The notes: a model not told the origin generated them from the sequence alone. A stretch of 15,444 bases of DNA from Alphaproteobacteria bacterium (GCA_018895795.1 JAHINZ010000452.1:1-15444), one strand, 5' to 3'. Positions 1-6,113 are shown, counted from the first letter of the stretch. A program made the numbers and translations.

Positions 1-792
1 GACGCCCGAGACGATGCGCTTTTCCATGATTTCTTCCTCGTCGCAGACGATCGTACCTTGGCCGGGAGCTTCCCCGGGTTCGACGAAACTCGACAGCACC
101 CGCACCGGGACGCGATGGGCCATGGCCATCTCGACCGAGCGGGTCTGCAGCACCTTGGCCCCCAGCGAGGCCATTTCCAGCATTTCTTCGTAGGAGATCT
201 TGGCCAGGCGCGTCGCCTTGCGCTCGATCCGGGGGTCGGTCGTATAGACCCCGTCCACGTCGGTATAGATGTCGCAGGCGCCCTTGACGGCGGCGGCGAT
301 GGCCACGGCGCTGGTGTCCGAACCGCCCCGACCCAGGGTGGTGATGCGGCCGTCGGCCGTGACGCCCTGGAAGCCGGCGATCACGGCGATCTGGCCCGCC
401 TCGAAACAGGCCTCCAGATTGGCCGGCGGGATGTCCTCGATGCGGGCGCGGCCGTGGGCGGTGTCGGTCAGGATCGGCACCTGCCAGCCCAGGAACGAGC
501 GGGCGTTGAGGCCCATATTGCGCAGGGTCATGGCCAGCAGGCCGGCGGTGACCTGTTCGCCCGACGCGACGATGGCGTCGTATTCGTCGTCCGACTCGGG
601 CAGGCCCGGCGCGGCGCGGCCGGCGCCGTCGGTCCAGGCGACCAGCTCATTGGTCTTGCCCGACATGGCCGAGACCACCACCGCGACCTTCTTGCCGGTC
701 GCGACCTCGGCGGCGACCAGACGGGCCACCCGCCGGATGCGCTCCAGGTCGGCCACCGAAGTGCCGCCGAACTTCATCACCAGACGAGACAC
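1..792 (-). CDS. lysC: Aspartate kinase, N-terminal 264 residues (runs off the window)
   Basis: Aspartokinase phosphorylates L-aspartate with ATP, the first step toward lysine, threonine, methionine and diaminopimelate. The start is GTG at 792 (GTG-TCT-CGT, MSRLVMKFGGTSVADLERIR), with a GAGGGG Shine-Dalgarno site about 798-803; the ATG at 777 would cut into the nucleotide-binding KFGGTSV motif (residues 7-13). Further kinase landmarks follow in order: VVVSAMSGKTNEL near residue 40, an ASGEQV motif near 80, and TTLGRGGSDTSAVAIAAA near 170, then YTDVDGVYTTDPR. The visible part ends at EEEIMEKRIVSGV, just where the regulatory ACT region should begin. The usual length is about 400-420 residues, so roughly the last third lies outside. 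The gene is divergent from the toxin-antitoxin/ubiG operon. Seen: all motifs. Known: the family reaction. Confidence 0.96.
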   Translation of the reverse strand, partial: MSRLVMKFGGTSVADLERIRRVARLVAAEVATGKKVAVVVSAMSGKTNELVAWTDGAGRAAPGLPESDDEYDAIVASGEQVTAGLLAMTLRNMGLNARSFLGWQVPILTDTAHGRARIEDIPPANLEACFEAGQIAVIAGFQGVTADGRITTLGRGGSDTSAVAIAAAVKGACDIYTDVDGVYTTDPRIERKATRLAKISYEEMLEMASLGAKVLQTRSVEMAMAHRVPVRVLSSFVEPGEAPGQGTIVCDEEEIMEKRIVSGV

Positions 793-867
793 GCCCTACC
801 CCTCGAAACCTAAGGTCAATTCTTGCGTCGCGGCGGCCACAACCTCGTCGGCCGCGCAAGCCCCGGC

Positions 868-896
868 CTTCTAGCGGCGAGGACGCGCAACGGCAA
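868..896 (-). promoter_or_regulatory. Probable housekeeping promoter of lysC
   Basis: Read on the minus strand, a -35 hexamer TTGCCG (896-891) is separated by 17 nt from a -10 hexamer TAGAAG (873-868). In the Caulobacter style, the -10 reads GCTAGAAG, 7 of 8 against GCTANAWC, with a 14-nt spacer from TTGCCGT. Predicted transcription would start near 861 and give a leader of about 68 nt before the GTG at 792. No attenuator-like peptide was recognised in that leader. Confidence 0.55.
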
Positions 897-935
897 TGTC
901 GTCGATGTGTCTTTTTCGTCGCGGACGGGCGGCAA

Positions 936-965
936 TTGACTCGCCGGCGCAACCTGACTGACTAT
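936..965 (+). promoter_or_regulatory. Weak candidate promoter of the toxin-antitoxin/ubiG operon, with a GANTC site
   Basis: TTGACT (936-941) is a good -35 match; 17-18 nt later lies TGACTAT (959-965), a poor -10. The -35 overlaps GACTC (938-942), a GANTC site of the kind methylated by CcrM in Caulobacter relatives. A strong GGAGGG Shine-Dalgarno site (987-992) follows, 5 nt before the antitoxin ATG. The promoter call is tentative because the -10 is weak. Confidence 0.3.
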
Positions 966-997
966 CTACCTATCGAAATCCACGCTGGAGGGTCGTC

Positions 998-1528
998 ATG
1001 ACGGTCCCGATAACGCCCGACGTCGAGAGGCTGGTCGCCGGCCAGAAGACCGTGGCCGGAAAGATCCGCGTTCTGGCCGCCGCCGGCTACCCGCGCGCCG
1101 AGATCGCCCGGATGCTGGGCAAGCGCTACCAGCATGTGCGCAACGTGCTTGAGGAGCCGAAGGCGGCGAAGGCCGCGGCGCAACCCGCGCTGAAAGGCCT
1201 GGCCGAAGGCGACGCCGGGGCGTTCGTCCATGACCGGCCCAAGACCTATCGTCTTGAGGTCAAGAACGGCTCGGTGACCTTGCCGCCTGAAGTCCTGGAA
1301 GCGCTCGGCGCGGGACCTGACGGGGTGATCGTCGCCGAGCTGGAAGGCGAATTCTTCAAGATCATCAGCGTTCAGGAGTCCGTGCGCCGAATCCAGGAGC
1401 GGCTCCGTCCCTATGGGCGACCGGGCGTCTCGGTGGTGGATGAGCTCATTGCCGATCGTCGCCGCGAAGCCGCGGAAGACGATCGCGACGACGACGAATG
1501 GCGCGCGCGGAATCGCCGTGATGACTAG
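998..1528 (+). CDS. Antitoxin/regulator with N-terminal HTH and AbrB-type domain
   Basis: A 176-residue protein that is probably the antitoxin of the PIN toxin encoded next to it. Residues 17-52 (TVAGKIRVLAAAGYPRAEIARMLGKR...) look like a helix-turn-helix of the type used to bind DNA. Residues 56-80 are an Ala/Lys/Glu-rich linker. Residues 83-123 resemble a SpoVT/AbrB swapped-hairpin domain (YRLEVKNGSVTLPPEVLEALGAGPDG). The acidic tail 144-176 (SVVDELIADRRREAAEDDRDDDEW) is where antitoxins normally wrap their toxin. The start ATG 998 has GGAGGG 5 nt upstream. The gene overlaps the toxin start by 8 nt. At about twice the length of a typical VapB, it may bind DNA through two separate domains. 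By family habit it would repress its own operon and be relieved when degraded. Seen: domain-like segments. Inferred: the role. Confidence 0.82.
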   Translation: MTVPITPDVERLVAGQKTVAGKIRVLAAAGYPRAEIARMLGKRYQHVRNVLEEPKAAKAAAQPALKGLAEGDAGAFVHDRPKTYRLEVKNGSVTLPPEVLEALGAGPDGVIVAELEGEFFKIISVQESVRRIQERLRPYGRPGVSVVDELIADRRREAAEDDRDDDEWRARNRRDD

Positions 1529-1904
1529 GGTCGTCCTGGATTCCTCGGCGATCCTGTCTGTATTTCTCGAAGAACTCGGCCGGGAGGTCGTGGTCAGCCA
1601 TCTTTTCGAGGCCCTCACCTGTTCGGTGAACCTTACGGAGGTCGTCACCAAGATGCTCGATAAGGGAGTCGCGCTGTCTGATATCGACGACACCGTATCG
1701 GGGCTCTGTGGCCGCATCATCGACTTCGACCGCGACCTCGCCATCCAGGCCGGCCTCCTCCGCGCCGTCACCCACCACAAGGGCTTGTCGCTGGGCGATC
1801 GCGCCTGCCTGGCCCTGGCGATGCGCGAGAAATTACCCGTGATGACCGCCGATCGGGCCTGGGTCGATCTGGACCTTCCGGTCGAAGTGGTGCTGATACG
1901 CTGA
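1521..1904 (+). CDS. vapC: PIN-domain toxin (VapC family ribonuclease)
   Basis: A 127-residue PIN-domain protein, the size of VapC toxins, which cut tRNA or rRNA in a Mg2+-dependent way. The acidic catalytic set is complete: D7 (VVLDSSAIL), E40 (VNLTEVV), D93 (LSLGDRACLALA) and D111 (VMTADRAW). The start ATG 1521 lies inside the end of the antitoxin gene (stop 1526-1528), an 8-nt overlap that suggests translational coupling; no strong Shine-Dalgarno site is seen. A GTG at 1518 is a possible alternative, one codon longer. The longer in-frame ORF opening at 1413 lies over antitoxin coding sequence and is not credible. The stop TGA is followed 2 nt later by the ubiG ATG. Known: the family activity. 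Inferred: that this copy is active as a toxin. Confidence 0.9.
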   Translation: MTRVVLDSSAILSVFLEELGREVVVSHLFEALTCSVNLTEVVTKMLDKGVALSDIDDTVSGLCGRIIDFDRDLAIQAGLLRAVTHHKGLSLGDRACLALAMREKLPVMTADRAWVDLDLPVEVVLIR

Positions 1905-1906
1905 CC

Positions 1907-2665
1907 ATGACCCAGACCGACACCGCCCCCCCCTCCTGGAGCATCGACCCCGCCGACGTGGCGCGGTTCTCGGCGATCGCCGCCGAATGGTGGAACCCCA
2001 AGGGCAAGTTCGCGCCGCTGCACGTGTTCAACCCGTGCCGGCTGGCCTTCATCCGCGAGCAGGCTCTCGACCGCTTCGACCGCGACAGCAACGCCCGCGC
2101 GCCGTTCGAGGGCCTGACCCTGCTCGACATCGGCTGCGGCGGCGGGCTGCTGAGCGAGCCGATGAGCCGGCTGGGCTTTGCCGTCACGGCCATTGACGCT
2201 TCGGAACGGAACATCAAGACCGCCGCCACCCACGCCGCCGAGCAGGGGCTGGAAATCCTCTATCGGCCCGCCACGGCCGAACAGCTTCTGGCCGAGGGCG
2301 CGGGGCCGTTCGACGTGGTGCTGACCATGGAGGTGATCGAGCACGTCGCCGACCCCGGCGCCTTCCTGCGCACCTGCTCGCAATTGCTCAAGCCCGGCGG
2401 CCTGATGATCGTCGCCACCCTGAACCGCACCCTGAAGGCCCTGGCCCTGGCCAAGATCGGCGCGGAATATGTGCTGCGCTGGGTGCCCGCCGGCACCCAC
2501 GACTGGCGGCAGTTCCTCAAGCCCGAGGAGCTGCGCGCCTTCCTGGCCGGCGAGCCGGTGCGGATGCAGGGTCCGTTCGGCGTGACCTATAATCCGCTGA
2601 ACGGCCGCTGGAGCCGCTCCAGCGATTGCGACATCAACTACATGATGACCGTGATGCGGGATTAA
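1907..2665 (+). CDS. ubiG: Ubiquinone biosynthesis O-methyltransferase UbiG
   Basis: A class I SAM-dependent methyltransferase that carries out the two O-methylations of ubiquinone synthesis. Length is 252 residues, usual for UbiG. Seen: the N-terminal family signature EWWNPKGKFAPLHVFNP (27-43), SAM motif I LLDIGCGGGLLSEP (D74-IGCGGG), AIDASERNI for motif II, FDVVLTMEVIEHVADP, LKPGGLMIVATLNRT, and the closing segment GTHDWRQFLKPEEL...GVTYNPLNGRWS. The ATG at 1907 is 2 nt after the toxin stop and has no clear Shine-Dalgarno site of its own, so translation may depend on ribosomes finishing the toxin gene. ubiG beside lysC is a familiar alphaproteobacterial arrangement; the toxin-antitoxin pair sits between them. 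No terminator is evident in the 125 nt after the stop. Confidence 0.97.
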   Translation: MTQTDTAPPSWSIDPADVARFSAIAAEWWNPKGKFAPLHVFNPCRLAFIREQALDRFDRDSNARAPFEGLTLLDIGCGGGLLSEPMSRLGFAVTAIDASERNIKTAATHAAEQGLEILYRPATAEQLLAEGAGPFDVVLTMEVIEHVADPGAFLRTCSQLLKPGGLMIVATLNRTLKALALAKIGAEYVLRWVPAGTHDWRQFLKPEELRAFLAGEPVRMQGPFGVTYNPLNGRWSRSSDCDINYMMTVMRD

Positions 2666-2685
2666 GCATCCGAAACGCCCGGCAG

Positions 2686-2710
2686 GGAACCTTCACAGCG
2701 GCTGGGCTTT
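2686..2710 (+). promoter_or_regulatory. EcfG/SigT-like promoter candidate for the tyrosine-repeat gene
   Basis: GGAAC (2686-2690), a 16-nt spacer and CTTT (2707-2710) match the alphaproteobacterial general-stress promoter GGAAC-N16/17-CGTT with one mismatch in the -10. Predicted transcription would start near 2717 and leave about 74 nt of leader before the ATG at 2791. The leader holds a GACTC methylation-type site (2724-2728) and a small inverted repeat GTTCG...CGAAC (2765-2780) next to the Shine-Dalgarno site. A single short match could be chance; the similar site before the paralogue at 4163 raises its value. Confidence 0.35.
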
Positions 2711-2790
2711 CCCTCCGAACAGGGACTCATGAAGGATTGGCGGCCCATCGGGGCAAGGACGTCAGTTCGTTCCATCGAACGGAGACATCC

Positions 2791-4029
2791 ATGACCATCC
2801 ACAAGACTCTCGCCCTGCTTTTGGCGACCACCGTCGCCTGCGGTTCGGCCGTCGCGCCGGCCATGGCCCAAGGCGCGGGCCAGTCCGCCGGGGCTCAGGC
2901 GACCTATCAGAACCGCCTGGACACCTATCACGACCAGCGCGCCGACTATAACAACCAGGTCGCCGACTATGGCGCCCAGCAGCGGGCCTATGAGGCCGAC
3001 CGGGCCAAGTACGACCAGGCGCGCCGCGACTATGACCGTCGCTACGGCGCCGGCGCCTATGACCGCCGTTACCCGCAATACGCCACCCGCTATTCCGCGC
3101 CGGCCTATCGCGACAGCGCCGCCTACCGGGCCGAGCAGGTCGCCTTCGAACGCGATCGCGCCGCCTATGAGCGCAATCGCAGCGTCTATGACCGTCGCCA
3201 CGGCGTCGGTTCGTATGATCGCCGCAACCCGACCCTGGCGGCCCGCTTCGACATCTCGGGGCGCGGCTATGCCAATAACGGCTCCTACGACGCCCAACGC
3301 GAACAGTACGACCGCGATCGCGCCCAGTATGAGCGGGCGCGCATGGACTATGACCGTCGCTATGGCAGCGGCGCCTATGACCGCAGCAATCCCGAATATG
3401 CGACGCGTTACAGCGCGCCCTATGCGGGCAGCTACAACGGTTCCTACGACGCCCAGCGCGAACAGTACGACCGCGATCGCGCCCAGTATGAGCAGGCCCG
3501 CATGGATTATGACCGTCGCTATGGCAGCGGCGCCTACGACCGTCGCAATCCCGAATATGCGACGCGTTACAGCGCGCCCTATGCGGGCAGCGTCAATTCC
3601 AGCGTCGACACCGCCTACACCGACCCCTGCCGTCAGGATCCCAAGAAGAACGCCGTCATCGGCGGCGTGATCGGGGCCTTGGCCGGCGGCGTGATCGGCT
3701 CCAACGCCGCCGCGCGCAACGCCAAGCCCGAGGGCACGGTGCTGGGCGCCCTGGTCGGGGCCGGCATCGGCGCCGCCATCGGCAACGCCTCGGCCAACAG
3801 CCAGGTCAACGCCTCGGTCAACGCCAAGTGCGACACCCGAGGCGTGTACTGGACCTATGACGACACCGTCCCGTATCGCGAAAACGTCTATAACGGCCAA
3901 ACCTACACCAGCCGCGACGACGCGCGCTGCCGACTGGCCCCGGCCCCGACCGACTATAATGGCCGGACCGAGACCCGCTATATCCGCGTCTGCCCCGACG
4001 CCGATGGCCGCTTCCGGGTCGAAGGCTAG
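2791..4029 (+). CDS. Exported tyrosine-heptad repeat protein with glycine-zipper domain, function unknown
   Basis: I do not recognise this 412-residue protein as a named gene. ATG 2791 is preceded by GGAG (2781-2784) and begins a signal peptide (hydrophobic core LALLLATTV) with a likely cut after APAMA at residue 26. Then come helix-like stretches with aromatic residues every seventh position: Y39, 46, 53, 60, 67, 74 and 81 without a break, and again in three later blocks. These alternate with turns of the type YDRRYGxGxYDRRNPxYATRYSAP. Residues 164-269 are two near-identical 53-residue units. Residues 284-340 form a glycine zipper (AVIGGVIGALAGGVIG and LGALVGAGIGAAIGN), a pattern of membrane-inserting helix pairs. 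The C-terminal part (347-412) has cysteines 347, 380 and 401, which with C280 could form disulfides in the periplasm. A short paralogue follows at 4163. Likely place: envelope. Role unknown. Confidence 0.88.
   Translation: MTIHKTLALLLATTVACGSAVAPAMAQGAGQSAGAQATYQNRLDTYHDQRADYNNQVADYGAQQRAYEADRAKYDQARRDYDRRYGAGAYDRRYPQYATRYSAPAYRDSAAYRAEQVAFERDRAAYERNRSVYDRRHGVGSYDRRNPTLAARFDISGRGYANNGSYDAQREQYDRDRAQYERARMDYDRRYGSGAYDRSNPEYATRYSAPYAGSYNGSYDAQREQYDRDRAQYEQARMDYDRRYGSGAYDRRNPEYATRYSAPYAGSVNSSVDTAYTDPCRQDPKKNAVIGGVIGALAGGVIGSNAAARNAKPEGTVLGALVGAGIGAAIGNASANSQVNASVNAKCDTRGVYWTYDDTVPYRENVYNGQTYTSRDDARCRLAPAPTDYNGRTETRYIRVCPDADGRFRVEG
3280..3597 (+). repeat. Two tandem 159-bp units inside the tyrosine-repeat gene
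   Basis: Copies at 3280-3438 and 3439-3597 are each 53 codons and differ at only about ten positions, several of them silent; most of the rest fall in the last codons of the unit. Each encodes GSYDAQREQYDRDRAQYE... through YATRYSAPYAGS. Two older, more diverged copies of the same plan lie upstream (about 2958-3115 and 3118-3270). The close match points to a recent in-frame duplication, and the unit number could vary between strains. Confidence 0.92.
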
Positions 4030-4037
4030 GTTCAAGA

Positions 4038-4068
4038 GGGCGAGCGGCCCTGAAAAAGCCTCTCGCCC
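4038..4068 (+). other. Stem-loop after the tyrosine-repeat gene
   Basis: GGGCGAG (4038-4044) pairs with CTCGCCC (4062-4068), and GGC (4046-4048) with GCC (4058-4060), across a 1x1 mismatch and a CCTGAAAAA loop. It begins 9 nt after the stop codon. No T-run follows, so it may protect the transcript end or act as a weak terminator. Confidence 0.45.
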
Positions 4069-4096
4069 GGCCTTCCGTCGACTTTCCGACCCTGGA

Positions 4097-4121
4097 CGAA
4101 CCGAACCGCGGCTCGCGCGTT
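4097..4121 (+). promoter_or_regulatory. EcfG/SigT-like promoter candidate for the small glycine-zipper gene
   Basis: CGAAC (4097-4101), 16 nt, then CGTT (4118-4121) fits GGAAC-N16/17-CGTT with one mismatch at the first -35 base. Predicted transcription would start near 4128, about 35 nt before the ATG at 4163. This is a pattern match only. Confidence 0.35.
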
Positions 4122-4162
4122 CCGACCCCAGGGACACCTTAAAACTCTGATCGGAGCCCGCA

Positions 4163-4474
4163 ATGCGCGCCCACACCAAAGCAATTCTCGTCGCTCTCAC
4201 GCTGGGCTTCACGGCCTCCAGCGTCGCCGCCACCGCCGCTGAACGTGGCACGCGCTATCGCGTCACCGTCTGCGACAAGGTCAAGGGCAAGAACGGCACC
4301 GTGATTGGCGGCCTGACGGGCGGCACGCTCGGCGCGGCCGTCGCCGGCAATGGCTCGCGCACCGAAGGCGCGATCCTGGGCGGCGTCATCGGCGCCGTGG
4401 CCGGCAACCAGATCGCCAAGAGCAACGAGAAAAAGCACCGCAAGTGCCATTACGAGTATCGCTATCGCCGCTAG
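4163..4474 (+). CDS. Small exported glycine-zipper (2TM) protein
   Basis: 103 residues. A signal peptide (MRAHTKAILVALTLGFTASSVAATAAERG) probably ends at ATA-AE near residue 26. Residues 47-86 form a glycine zipper (GTVIGGLTGGTLGAAVAG, then GAILGGVIGAVAGNQIAK), the pattern of glycine-zipper 2TM and 17-kDa-antigen-like envelope proteins. Two cysteines remain (VCDKVKGK and KKHRKCHYEY), and the tail is basic and tyrosine-rich. The order (Cys, lysines, first zipper half, charged loop with 'EG', second half) is the same as residues 280-340 of the gene before it, so the two look like paralogues. ATG 4163 has GGAG (4153-4156) 6 nt upstream. A strong terminator follows the stop. It probably sits in the periplasm or an envelope membrane; the specific role is unknown. 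Confidence 0.9.
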   Translation: MRAHTKAILVALTLGFTASSVAATAAERGTRYRVTVCDKVKGKNGTVIGGLTGGTLGAAVAGNGSRTEGAILGGVIGAVAGNQIAKSNEKKHRKCHYEYRYRR

Positions 4475-4499
4475 GCCATAGCCTCAGCGTCAAACAGAG

Positions 4500-4525
4500 C
4501 GCCCCGGTGAAAGCCGGGGCGTTTT
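4500..4525 (+). terminator. Rho-independent terminator of the glycine-zipper genes
   Basis: CGCCCCGG (4500-4507) and CCGGGGCG (4514-4521) form a perfect 8-bp stem with a 6-nt loop, followed by TTTT (4522-4525). It lies 25 nt after the stop at 4474, between convergent genes. On the other strand the stem is followed only by CTCTGTTTG, so it should work mainly for the plus strand. Confidence 0.9.
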
Positions 4526-4558
4526 GCGTTGTGGGACCCGCGCCAGGCGCGCAGGGCC

Positions 4559-4993
4559 TCAGTTCAGATCGCTCTTCTTCGGCGCGGCGGGCGGCAGGGG
4601 CGCGACCTTGACGCCGTCCTCGATCAGGGCCTTGGCCTCGGCGGGGGTGGCCTGGCCGTAGATGCCGCGCTCCTCGGACCGACCCTCATGGATCGCCCGC
4701 GCCTCCTTGGCGAAGGCGTCGCCGACATTGTCGAACTTGTCCTCGACATAGCGACGCACCTCGCCCAGCGCCGTCATCATCATCTCGCGCGTCTGGGGAT
4801 CGGCGGCCGGCGCGGCGGCCTGGGCCTTGGTCCCGGCCACGGCGGGGGCCATGATCTGCTTGGTCACGGCGTGCGAGCCGCAGACCGGGCAGTCGACCAG
4901 ACCCCGCGCGCTCTGGTCGTCATAGTCCGACGACGAGCCAAACCAGCCTTCGAAGGCGTGGGCCCGGTCGCACTGCAGCGCGTACTTGATCAT
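4559..4993 (-). CDS. DUF1178 family zinc-ribbon protein
   Basis: 144 residues, matching the DUF1178 pattern: MIKYALQCDRAHAFEGWF, then ARGLVDCPVCGSHAVTKQIMAPAV. C8, C35 and C38, perhaps with H12, would bind a metal ion in a rubredoxin-like knuckle; the rest (PQTREMMMTALGEVRRYVEDKFDNVGDAFAKEARAIHEG...) is helical. The molecular role is not known. The start ATG 4993 is set by the conserved MIKYAL opening; the ORF extends upstream, but into the preceding gene. It is 19 nt behind the amidase gene and probably the last gene of the grxC operon. This gene next to a Nit-type amidase and glutaredoxin is, as I recall, a recurring order in alphaproteobacteria. No clear Shine-Dalgarno site is seen. Confidence 0.9.
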   Translation of the reverse strand: MIKYALQCDRAHAFEGWFGSSSDYDDQSARGLVDCPVCGSHAVTKQIMAPAVAGTKAQAAAPAADPQTREMMMTALGEVRRYVEDKFDNVGDAFAKEARAIHEGRSEERGIYGQATPAEAKALIEDGVKVAPLPPAAPKKSDLN

Positions 4994-5012
4994 GATCTGA
5001 ACAGGGGGTGGG

Positions 5013-5834
5013 TCACGGCCCGGTAAAGGCGCGGGCGTTCTTGAGGGCGGGGATGGCCGCGCGCGCCTTGGGCGCGGCGTCCAGGTCGAGATCGACCACG
5101 AGCACGCCGGGCGCGTCATGGTCAAGCTGACCGAGGATCTCGCCCCACGGCCCGATGGCGATCGAATGGCCCCAGGTGCCGCGACCATCCTCGTGGAAAC
5201 CGCCCTGGGCGGGGGCCAGCACGAACGATCCGGTCTCGATGGCCCGAGCCCGCAGCAGGATCTCCCAATGGGCCACGCCGGTGGGCCGGGTGAAGGCGGC
5301 CGGAACCGTCAGGATCGTCGCGCCCTTCACGGCCAGGGCGCGATACAGGGCGGGAAAACGCATGTCGTAGCAGATGCTCAGGCCCAGCACGCCCAGCGGC
5401 GTCTCGACCACCACCGCCCGGTCGCCGGGTTCATAGGTCGCCGACTCCCGCGCCGTCTCCCCCGTCGGGAGGTCGACGTCGAACATGTGCAGCTTGTCAT
5501 AGCTGGCGACGATCGCCCCGGTCGGGTCGATCACCGCCTGACGATTGGCGGCCTTGCCATCCTCGCGCCGCACCAGGGCCGAGCCGATATCGATCCACAC
5601 GCCCAGCTCGGCGGCCAGGTCGCGCAGGCCGCGCACGACGAGGTCGTCCTCCAGGCTCTGGAGGGCCGGCAGCAGTCGGGCGCGGTCCTTCTGCAGGACA
5701 TTGGTCCCCTCGGGCGTCAGGATCAGCCGCGCGCCCTGGGCGGCGGCCTCGCGCACCAGCGGCGCCACATGGGCCAGGGCCGCAACATGGTCGGCCGGGG
5801 TCCGCGTTTGGATCAGCCCGACCCGGACGCTCAT
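5013..5834 (-). CDS. Carbon-nitrogen hydrolase, Nit-type (deaminated glutathione amidase candidate)
   Basis: 273 residues of the nitrilase superfamily. The catalytic Glu-Lys-Cys triad is visible: E42 (LILTPEGTN), K114 (SYDKLHMFDVD) and C155 (GLSICYDMRFPALYR). The segment AHWEILLRARAIETGSFVLAPAQ is typical of the Nit1/Nit2 branch, whose studied members clean up deaminated glutathione (the product of transaminase side reactions) or omega-amides. The first gene of this operon is a glutaredoxin, so glutathione repair is the likeliest role; omega-amidase is the main alternative. ATG 5834 overlaps the grxC stop in an ATGA (5831-5834), a sign of translational coupling. Seen: the triad and the overlap. 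Inferred: the substrate. Confidence 0.94.
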   Translation of the reverse strand: MSVRVGLIQTRTPADHVAALAHVAPLVREAAAQGARLILTPEGTNVLQKDRARLLPALQSLEDDLVVRGLRDLAAELGVWIDIGSALVRREDGKAANRQAVIDPTGAIVASYDKLHMFDVDLPTGETARESATYEPGDRAVVVETPLGVLGLSICYDMRFPALYRALAVKGATILTVPAAFTRPTGVAHWEILLRARAIETGSFVLAPAQGGFHEDGRGTWGHSIAIGPWGEILGQLDHDAPGVLVVDLDLDAAPKARAAIPALKNARAFTGP

Positions 5835-6085
5835 GCGGTGAGCAGGGCGTCCAGCTTGCCGGCCCTGTCCAGGGCCATCATGTCGTCGCAGCCGCCGATG
5901 TGCCGTTCGCCCACGAAGATCTGCGGAAAGGTGGAGCCGCCGGAGCGATCCATCATTTCCTTGCGCAGGGCCGGGTCCATGCCGGCCTCGATCTCGGTGA
6001 AGTCGGCGCCCTTGTCGCCCAGCAGTTTCAGGGCGCGGGCGCAGTAGCCGCAGAACGGGCGGGTGTAGATGGTGACCTTGGCCAT
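5831..6085 (-). CDS. grxC: Glutaredoxin 3
   Basis: 84 residues, the size of bacterial Grx3. It reduces disulfides and glutathione mixed disulfides at the expense of GSH. Seen: the active site RPFCGYCARA with C12 and C15 (CGYC rather than the commoner CPYC), the cis-proline segment STFPQIFVG (TFP where TVP is usual), and the glutathione-binding GGCDDMMALDRAGKL. The start ATG 6085 gives the normal beginning MAKVTIYTRP; a purine-rich AAGGAGAG lies further upstream than usual (about 12 nt). An in-frame extension to 6160 would place the start upstream of the promoter seen at 6115-6143, so it was not chosen. First gene of the grxC-amidase-DUF1178 operon. Confidence 0.96.
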   Translation of the reverse strand: MAKVTIYTRPFCGYCARALKLLGDKGADFTEIEAGMDPALRKEMMDRSGGSTFPQIFVGERHIGGCDDMMALDRAGKLDALLTA

Positions 6086-6113
6086 GGGATGCGAAATCTC
6101 TCCTTGTCGCCCC

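Noticed and set aside
962..2500. Minus-strand ORF of 512 codons opposite the toxin-antitoxin/ubiG genes
   Set aside because: It is low-complexity (Gly, Gln, His, Arg rich) with no motif, and it lies opposite three convincing genes. Long antisense frames are expected in high-GC DNA.
2791..2841. Lipoprotein signal (C17 in LATTVACGS)
   Set aside because: The residue at -3 is Thr, not Leu/Val/Ile, and a good signal peptidase I site (APAMA) follows at residue 26.
2662..4251. Minus-strand ORF of 529 codons, hydrophobic (Ala, Val, Ile rich)
   Set aside because: It is the mirror of the tyrosine-repeat and glycine-zipper genes: the repeated codons on the plus strand give pseudo-hydrophobic repeats in antisense. 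The plus-strand frame has a signal peptide, Shine-Dalgarno site and zipper.
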